Assembly (NCBI GenBank): GCA_910579935.1 | Contig: CAJTVQ010000021.1 | Coordinates: 1-64,000 of the forward strand | Direction: 5' to 3' | DNA: 64,000 nucleotides | DNA from: an uncultured Lachnospiraceae bacterium | GTDB taxonomy: Bacteria; Bacillota; Clostridia; Lachnospirales; Lachnospiraceae | Program-made: the position numbers and the translations under genes | Part shown: piece by piece, positions 58,430 to 64,000 of the stretch | Layout of the letters: each line of letters opens with the position of its first letter | Position numbering within the stretch: position 1 is the stretch's first letter | Notes under the pieces: generated by a model | What the model saw: only the letters and a program-made list of their open reading frames with translations | Database searches by the model: none | Told to the model about the DNA's origin: nothing

Positions 58430-58458
58430 ATTGTAACATAGTTCCAAATCATCTTCAA
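58430..58458 (-). promoter_or_regulatory. Sigma-A promoter of the PAS-GGDEF-EAL gene
   Basis: Minus strand TTGAAG, 17 bp, TACAAT, about 60 bp before the start codon. Confidence 0.75.
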
Positions 58459-58500
58459 TACATACTTGTATACCATTTTTCATTTTCCGCCTGAATGAAA

Positions 58501-59967
58501 TTACAGCGCCTTTTCTATCTCCTCAATGATAATCCTCAGTGCCTTAATGCGCGCATATTTCTTATCCACGGACTCCAGAATATGCCACGGCGCATAAACC
58601 GTACTCGTCTTCTGTATCATCTCGTTGACTGCCGCCTCATAAGCATCCCATTTCTCCCGATTGCGCCAGTCCTCCTCCGTAATCTTCCACCGCTTCTCAG
58701 GAGTATTCTGCCGCAGTTCAAAACGCTGCAGCTGGGTATCTTTATCGATCTGCACCCAGAACTTGATGATCACCGCTCCCCAGTCGGAAAGTTCTTTTTC
58801 AAACTCATTCATCTCATTATAGGCCCGCTTCCAGTCATTTTCACTGCAAAAACCTTCTAGCCGCTCTACCATCACCCGGCCATACCAGCTTCTGTCAAAG
58901 ATCGCAATATGCCCTGTCTTCGGAAGCCTGCTCCAAAACCGCCACAGATAGTGCCGTGCCTTTTCATGCGGTTCGGGACTCGCGATCGGATGCACCTCGA
59001 ATCCCCTCGGATCAAGCGCCTCCGTAATCCGTTTTATATTGCCTCCCTTACCCGCTGCATCCCAGCCTTCATAAGCAATGATAACCGGCACCTGCTTCCG
59101 GTACAGGCGGTTATGAAGTTCCCGCAGATGTTCCTGCAGCCGGTCCAGTTCTTCCTTATATTCTCCCTCTTCCATCATCACATTCAGCGGAATCTCCCCC
59201 AGCTTCGGCATCTTAACCAGCGGAAATACATTCTGAAGAAGCGGCACTGCAAGCGCACTGTTCTGCAGTGCAATATCAATGCCTTCCGTCAGGGTCTCCA
59301 AAACCTGCAGTTCCGCCCATTTCCTTGCTTTCGCATCCACTATATACCAGGGCGCGGACGGAGCATTGGTTGCCTCCAGATAACGGTCATATACCTCCAT
59401 GCATTTATCATAATGCTTATTCTGCCACTTATCACTGCCGCTGACCCGCCACTGCGTATCGATATCCTCCAACAGGCCGTCTATTCTCTTCTTCTGTTCC
59501 TTTTCACCAATATGGAAGAAAAATTTCATTACCAGATACCCGTTGTCCGTCAGCTGCCTTTCAAAACGGCGGATACTGTCGATCTTCATTTCATAAGCTT
59601 TTCCTTCCAGTTTTTCATGCAGACAGAGCTTCGTAATCTCATCCATCCAGCCCGAATCCAGAAATACAAATTTACCTGCCTCGGGAATCTTGGTAAAATA
59701 CCGGCTCAGGAAAGGTTTCCTCCGTTCTTCTTCCGTCGCTTTTTCCAGCGATATTACCTTAAAGAAGCGGGGGTCGATATTACGTATTATCTGACCGATG
59801 GTACTGCCTTTTCCTGCGGTTCCCCACCCTTCCATGAGCACCAGTACCGGAAGCTTATGCTCCTTTATCTGCATCTGCTGGGCCGCCAGCCGGCTCCGCG
59901 CGGCAGCCAGTCTCGCCTTCAATTCCACTTCCTGCGGTTTTTCCGCCATAGTCCTGTCCTTTAACAT
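58501..59967 (-). CDS. pap: Polyphosphate:AMP phosphotransferase (two PPK2 domains)
   Basis: A 488-residue enzyme that transfers phosphate from polyphosphate to AMP, giving ADP. Two PPK2 domains lie in tandem: the first has LMEGWGTAGKGSTIGQII (Walker A) and VFLDSGWMDEI; the second has AYEGWDAAGKGGNIKRI and IFDRSWYGRVMVERLEGF. In the first domain the lid motif is altered (SGWM for RSWY), suggesting that only the second is fully active, as in known two-domain PAPs. The ATG at 59967 has AAAGGAG upstream; the frame is open 52 codons further, through a hairpin, which I reject. Confidence 0.95.
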   Translation of the reverse strand: MLKDRTMAEKPQEVELKARLAAARSRLAAQQMQIKEHKLPVLVLMEGWGTAGKGSTIGQIIRNIDPRFFKVISLEKATEEERRKPFLSRYFTKIPEAGKFVFLDSGWMDEITKLCLHEKLEGKAYEMKIDSIRRFERQLTDNGYLVMKFFFHIGEKEQKKRIDGLLEDIDTQWRVSGSDKWQNKHYDKCMEVYDRYLEATNAPSAPWYIVDAKARKWAELQVLETLTEGIDIALQNSALAVPLLQNVFPLVKMPKLGEIPLNVMMEEGEYKEELDRLQEHLRELHNRLYRKQVPVIIAYEGWDAAGKGGNIKRITEALDPRGFEVHPIASPEPHEKARHYLWRFWSRLPKTGHIAIFDRSWYGRVMVERLEGFCSENDWKRAYNEMNEFEKELSDWGAVIIKFWVQIDKDTQLQRFELRQNTPEKRWKITEEDWRNREKWDAYEAAVNEMIQKTSTVYAPWHILESVDKKYARIKALRIIIEEIEKAL

Positions 59968-60013
59968 ATAACCACTCCTTTCCCTGTTATTTTCATGCCC
60001 AATACTTACTTCT

Positions 60014-60042
60014 AATATACCACTGTTCTGCGATGAAAACAA
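60014..60042 (-). promoter_or_regulatory. Sigma-A promoter of pap
   Basis: Minus strand TTGTTT, 17 bp, TATATT, about 45 bp before the start codon. Confidence 0.65.
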
Positions 60043-60076
60043 TGCAGGATTCCGTTTCCGCTCCGCATAAAACGCA

Positions 60077-60121
60077 GGGCGCATCTGGTTTTTCCCTGTA
60101 TGGGAAAAACCAGATGCGCCC
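60077..60121 (-). terminator. 20-bp perfect hairpin after glycogen phosphorylase
   Basis: GGGCGCATCTGGTTTTTCCC and its exact inverse flank TGTAT. It begins 11 bp after the glgP stop and is followed on the minus strand by TGCGTTTTATG. The T tract is weak, so it may be a terminator or an mRNA 3'-end stabiliser. Confidence 0.65.
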
Positions 60122-60132
60122 ATTCTGACTAA

Positions 60133-62628
60133 TTATTTTAAAACTTTTCCTTCGCTTTTCTTAGGGGGCAGTACCACCTTATTCAAATGCCAGATGTCAT
60201 CCACATACTCCTGAATGGTCCTGTCAGATGAGAATTTGCCGGCACATGCGATATTTAAAATCGCACTCCTCGCCCATTCCTTCTCATTCCGGTAAGCAGC
60301 TTCCACTTTCTTCTGCGCTTCTGCATAAGCATCAAAATCTTTCAGAATAAAGTAAGTATCCGCTTTTGCCGTAGACTGTGTATTCAGCAGTGAATTATAA
60401 AGCGGGCGGAACAGATCCGGATCGTTCTTGGAATAAGTCCCGTTGATCAGCTGCATCAATACTTTCCTGATATTCGCATTGTTATTGAATACTTCCATCG
60501 GGTCATAACCGCCGAAGTTCTCATAGCGGATTACTTCATCGGAACTTAATCCGAAGATAAATGCATGTTCCTCACCGACTTCCTCTACGATTTCCACATT
60601 CGCACCGTCCATGGTTCCCAGTGTCAGCGCACCGTTTAACATAAATTTCATATTGCCCGTTCCGGACGCTTCCTTGCTGGCCGTGGAAATCTGTTCGGAT
60701 ACATCTGCCGCCGCAAAAATCATTTCTGCATTGGACACTCTGTAATCCTCAATAAATACCACTTTGATCTTACCGCCTATGGAAGGATCGTTGTTCACCA
60801 CTTCACCTACCGCATTGATCAGTTTGATGGTCAGTTTTGCATTCCTGTATCCCGCTGCCGCTTTTGCTCCGAAAATAAAAGTCCTCGGATAGAATTTCAT
60901 CTCCGGATGCTCCTTCAGCTCATTGTAAAGATGCATGATGTGAAGAATGTTCAGAAGCTGTCTCTTATACTCATGAAGCCTCTTTACCTGAACGTCAAAG
61001 ATGGAGCGGGGGTCTACCTGTATGCCGTTATGCTCTGCAATGTATTCCGCCAGACGCACCTTATTCTTATATTTGATATTCATGAACTCCTGCTGCGCCT
61101 TCTCATCGTCTGCATAAATCTTTAACTTATTGATTTTCGGAAGGTCGGTGATCCAGTCATTGCCCACATAAGAAGTTACCCAGTCTGCCAGCAGCGGATT
61201 GCCGTGTAAAAGGAAACGTCTCTGCGTGATACCGTTTGTCTTATTATTGAATTTCTCCGGCATCATCTCATAGAAGTCCTTCAATTCCTGCTTCTTCAGT
61301 ATTTCGGTATGCAGTCTTGCCACCCCGTTCACAGAATAGCCGGATGCGATAGCCAGATGCGCCATCTTCACCTGTCCGTCATAAATAATGGCCATCTTGC
61401 GCACTTTCTCCTGATTGCCAGGATACATCTGCTCAATTCTCATAACAAAACGGCGGTTGATTTCCTCAATGATCTGGTAAATTCTGGGAAGCAGTCTGGA
61501 GAACAGCTCAATCGGCCACTTTTCCAATGCTTCCGCCATAATCGTATGATTGGTATAAGCACAGGTTTTGGTCGTAACCGTCCATGCCTCGTCCCATGTA
61601 AGGTAATGTTCATCCATTAAAATACGCATTAATTCCGCGATTGCAACCGTTGGATGGGTATCGTTCAGCTGGAACGTCACCTTCTCGTAAAATTTGCGGA
61701 TATCCTTATGCTTACGCATATATTTTGCCACCGCTTCCTGTACCGATGCGGAAATGAAGAAATACTGCTGTTTCAGACGCAGCTCTTTACCGGCATAATG
61801 ATTATCGTTGGGATACAGCACTTCCACGATATTCCGTGCCAGATTCTCCTGCTCCACCGCTTTGTGGTAATCACCTTTGTCAAAAGAATCCAGTTTGAAA
61901 CATTCTACCGGCTGTGCATCCCAAATGCGCAGTGTATTTACGATACCGTTGCCGTAACCTACGATCGGAAGGTCATACGGAATCGCATTGACACTCTGAT
62001 AACCTTCCTGACGGAAATTACTCCTTCCATTCTCATCCACATATACGTTTACATAACCGCCGAACTTAACCTCTTTTGCATATTCCGGCCTGCGCAGTTC
62101 GAACGGGTTTCCATTCTCCAGCCAGTTATCCGGCACCTCAATCTGATAACCGTCGCGGATCTGCTGTTTGAACATTCCGTAGCGGTAACGGATGCCGCAG
62201 CCGTATGCGGAGTATCCCAAAGTAGCCAGGGAGTCAAGGAAGCATGCCGCAAGTCTTCCCAGACCACCGTTTCCAAGCGCTGCATCGGGTTCCTGATCCT
62301 CTATCACGTTCAGATCCACACCCAATTCTTCCAGCGCATCCTTCACCGGCTTATATGCCATCAGATTGATGATATTGTTGCCCAGTGCGCGCCCCATCAG
62401 AAATTCCATGGAAAGATAGTAGACCATCTTCGGATCCTGTTTTTCATATTCTTCCTGCGTGGTCATCCAGTGATCGACGATCGCATCCTTAATGGCGTAG
62501 GATACTGCCTGAAAAATCTGCTGCTGAGTCGCTTCCTCCATGCTTTTTCTATATAATGTCTTTACGTTATATACAACGCTTCTCTTAAATAAGTCTTTGT
62601 CAAAAGACACACCTGTTTTACTGGCCAT
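60133..62628 (-). CDS. glgP: Glycogen/maltodextrin phosphorylase
   Basis: An 831-residue GT35 enzyme releasing glucose-1-phosphate from alpha-1,4-glucans. It has the N-terminal VYYLSMEFLMGRALGNN, ALGNGGLGRLAACFLDS and the PLP-lysine region EASGTGNMKFMLNGALTLGT, all typical. The length is normal. AGGAGG lies upstream of the ATG, and a sigma-A promoter at 62676-62703. A hairpin follows. No other glycogen genes are near. It lies between ileS and pap, both on the same strand but with separate promoters for glgP and pap. Confidence 0.97.
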   Translation of the reverse strand: MASKTGVSFDKDLFKRSVVYNVKTLYRKSMEEATQQQIFQAVSYAIKDAIVDHWMTTQEEYEKQDPKMVYYLSMEFLMGRALGNNIINLMAYKPVKDALEELGVDLNVIEDQEPDAALGNGGLGRLAACFLDSLATLGYSAYGCGIRYRYGMFKQQIRDGYQIEVPDNWLENGNPFELRRPEYAKEVKFGGYVNVYVDENGRSNFRQEGYQSVNAIPYDLPIVGYGNGIVNTLRIWDAQPVECFKLDSFDKGDYHKAVEQENLARNIVEVLYPNDNHYAGKELRLKQQYFFISASVQEAVAKYMRKHKDIRKFYEKVTFQLNDTHPTVAIAELMRILMDEHYLTWDEAWTVTTKTCAYTNHTIMAEALEKWPIELFSRLLPRIYQIIEEINRRFVMRIEQMYPGNQEKVRKMAIIYDGQVKMAHLAIASGYSVNGVARLHTEILKKQELKDFYEMMPEKFNNKTNGITQRRFLLHGNPLLADWVTSYVGNDWITDLPKINKLKIYADDEKAQQEFMNIKYKNKVRLAEYIAEHNGIQVDPRSIFDVQVKRLHEYKRQLLNILHIMHLYNELKEHPEMKFYPRTFIFGAKAAAGYRNAKLTIKLINAVGEVVNNDPSIGGKIKVVFIEDYRVSNAEMIFAAADVSEQISTASKEASGTGNMKFMLNGALTLGTMDGANVEIVEEVGEEHAFIFGLSSDEVIRYENFGGYDPMEVFNNNANIRKVLMQLINGTYSKNDPDLFRPLYNSLLNTQSTAKADTYFILKDFDAYAEAQKKVEAAYRNEKEWARSAILNIACAGKFSSDRTIQEYVDDIWHLNKVVLPPKKSEGKVLK

Positions 62629-62675
62629 ATTTTCCTCCTATTTTATAAAAAAGTCTTTAAGGTCTTCTATGCATG

Positions 62676-62703
62676 ATTATACATTATTCACCAAAAATTG
62701 CAA
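62676..62703 (-). promoter_or_regulatory. Sigma-A promoter of glgP
   Basis: Minus strand TTGCAA, 16 bp, TATAAT, about 50 bp before the start codon and just beyond the ileS stop. Confidence 0.75.
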
Positions 62704-62742
62704 CAGAAAATGGAAATCGGGCAGGATTGTACGGAATCTGTG

Positions 62743-64000
62743 TCAAATCTTCCGAATACCAATGGTTACTTTTTCTCCGTTCACATGCCATTCTTTCCTG
62801 TTCCATGCATCCGAATCTTCTCCGCTTCCGTCCGTAAGCATTTCCTCCGCCAAAACTTTTCCGGCAATGACCGCTTCATTATTTTTTACGACGGAAGCAA
62901 TTTTCTCATTGCCGCTTACCATTACTTTAATATGATCCATCACCTCATAATCCGCATCTTTCCTCATGGTCTGGATTTTGCTGATCACTTCATATACAAA
63001 CCCCTCTTCCACCAGTTCTGCGGTCAGGTTGGTGTCCAGCACTACCGTTACGGTATTGTCCGCTTCGGATACATAACCCTCTTTCTGACTCATTTCGATC
63101 AACAGATCGTCTTTTGTCAGTTCCACCGGTACGCCGTCTACGTCAAAAGCAAGCATTCCCTTTTCATTCACTTCATCCATTGCCGCATTGCCGTCCAGCG
63201 CCGCCAGTTTTTTCTGAATGCCGCCCAGCTGTTTACCGTATTTCGGTCCCACGGTACGAAGCTGGGGTTTAAACGTATAGCTGGTAAAATCGCGTACATC
63301 CTCCGTAAAGTTTACTGCTTTTACATTCAGCTCTTCCTTCATGATATCCTGATAAAAATCATCCAGCACATGGGGCGCTTTCACAAACATATTACCGATG
63401 GGCTGACGGTTCTTGATGTTCGCCGTATTCCTTGCCGCACGGCCCATGACCACGATTTTAAGCACTTCTTCCATATCCTCTTCCAGCTTCCTGTCGATAA
63501 AAGCTTCCTCTGCTTTCGGAAAGTCGCACAGATGAATGCTCTCCGGCGCGGATGCGTCCACGCTGCACACCAGATTGCGGTAAATATCCTCGGTCATAAA
63601 CGGAATCATGGGCGCCGCACATTTGCAGACTGTTACCAGTGCGGTATACAGGGTCATGTAAGCATTAATCTTATCCTGCTCCATTCCTTTTGCCCAGAAA
63701 CGCTCACGGCTCCTGCGCACATACCAGTTGCTCATTTCATCCACAAAATTGTCCAGTACCCTTGCCGCTTCGGGAAGCCTGTAATGGTCCAGATGCTCAT
63801 CCACATCCTTTACAAGCGTATTCAGCTTAGACAGCAGCCATTTATCCATAACCGGAAGCTTGTCATATTCCAATTGGTACTTCGTCGCATCAAAGCCGTC
63901 GATGTTCGCATAGAGCACAAAGAATGCATACGTGTTCCACAGCGTGCCCATGAACTTGCGCTGTCCTTCCATTACCGCTTTTCCATGGAAACGGTTCGGC
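62743..64000 (-). CDS. ileS: Isoleucyl-tRNA synthetase, C-terminal part (runs off the window)
   Basis: The last 418 codons of ileS; the frame stays open to the right edge, so the 5' part lies outside. It has RKFMGTLWNTYAFFVLYANIDGFD at the end of the catalytic core, the anticodon-binding domain with RRSRERFWAKGMEQDK, and a C-terminal region with FKPQLRTVGPKYGKQLGG (DUF5915-like). There is no C-terminal four-cysteine zinc finger. Together this fits the long eukaryote-like IleS2 type often found in Clostridia, which is generally less sensitive to mupirocin. Confidence 0.95.
   Translation of the reverse strand, partial: PNRFHGKAVMEGQRKFMGTLWNTYAFFVLYANIDGFDATKYQLEYDKLPVMDKWLLSKLNTLVKDVDEHLDHYRLPEAARVLDNFVDEMSNWYVRRSRERFWAKGMEQDKINAYMTLYTALVTVCKCAAPMIPFMTEDIYRNLVCSVDASAPESIHLCDFPKAEEAFIDRKLEEDMEEVLKIVVMGRAARNTANIKNRQPIGNMFVKAPHVLDDFYQDIMKEELNVKAVNFTEDVRDFTSYTFKPQLRTVGPKYGKQLGGIQKKLAALDGNAAMDEVNEKGMLAFDVDGVPVELTKDDLLIEMSQKEGYVSEADNTVTVVLDTNLTAELVEEGFVYEVISKIQTMRKDADYEVMDHIKVMVSGNEKIASVVKNNEAVIAGKVLAEEMLTDGSGEDSDAWNRKEWHVNGEKVTIGIRKI

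Overview
The window reads as chromosomal DNA of an endospore-forming, Gram-positive member of the Clostridia, most like the Lachnospiraceae. The support is: four sporulation genes (spoIIID, spoIID, a spoIIQ-like gene, a sipL-like gene), three of them behind near-identical candidate sigma-E promoters; families common in this group (DUF4358, DUF1934, DUF3794-LysM, DHHW/MBOAT surface acylation, IleS without a C-terminal zinc finger); A/G-rich ribosome binding sites; and sigma-A promoters of the TTGACA-17-TATAAT type. The species cannot be fixed from sequence alone. I saw no rRNA, tRNA or CRISPR array.

Layout. 1-1661 is one end of an integrative element (a DUF3173 protein and a tyrosine integrase) abutting the 3' end of guaA. 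1662-5210 holds guaA, spoIIID, a small membrane protein, a zinc-ribbon membrane protein and two copies of a small inverted-repeat element. 5279-9901 is a surface O-acylation operon (SGNH hydrolase, DUF4358 lipoprotein, MBOAT acyltransferase, DHHW protein) behind four 11-bp-phased repeats. 9945-12928 is a nucleotide/exonuclease group (DEDDh exonuclease, HD hydrolase, dNTPase). 13184-18277 holds a repeat-bearing lipoprotein, a third inverted-repeat element, an NlpC/P60 hydrolase, asnS and a trigger-factor-like lipoprotein. 18497-24590 is a complete vanG-type glycopeptide-resistance cluster (vanR, vanS, vanG, vanXY, vanT) downstream of cardiolipin synthase. 26093-26659 is a structured non-coding stretch. 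26660-35032 holds murI, ispE, a GntR regulator, an HscC-type chaperone and sipL. 35225-38276 is pyrC-pyrK-pyrD. 38431-41457 carries a PrcB-like lipoprotein, an EAL protein and an acylglycerophosphate acyltransferase. 41513-45687 is ddl-murF-O-antigen-ligase-like. 46013-47170 is an Rpn nuclease with a possible internal gene. 47576-53856 holds an amidohydrolase, spoIIQ/spoIID, an EF-hand-like protein and an amidase. 53904-64000 ends with an aconitase-family hydratase, an EAL protein, polyphosphate:AMP phosphotransferase, glycogen phosphorylase and the 3' part of ileS.

How the genes work together. Peptidoglycan is the main theme: murI makes D-Glu, ddl and murF make and attach D-Ala-D-Ala, and the vanG cluster should replace the terminal D-Ala with D-Ser under VanRS control. 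NlpC/P60, amidase and SpoIID remodel the wall. Sporulation is the second theme.

Most notable: (i) a family of short elements with TAGGAACTGTTAA-type termini and 3-bp TWA target duplications, one of which supplies a gene's stop codon; (ii) a possible intragenic small protein inside the Rpn nuclease; (iii) the complete chromosomal vanG cluster with phased CTTA repeats before vanG; (iv) phased repeats before the acylation operon; (v) a structured repeat at 26319-26501, next to a short sequence that recurs at 56328.
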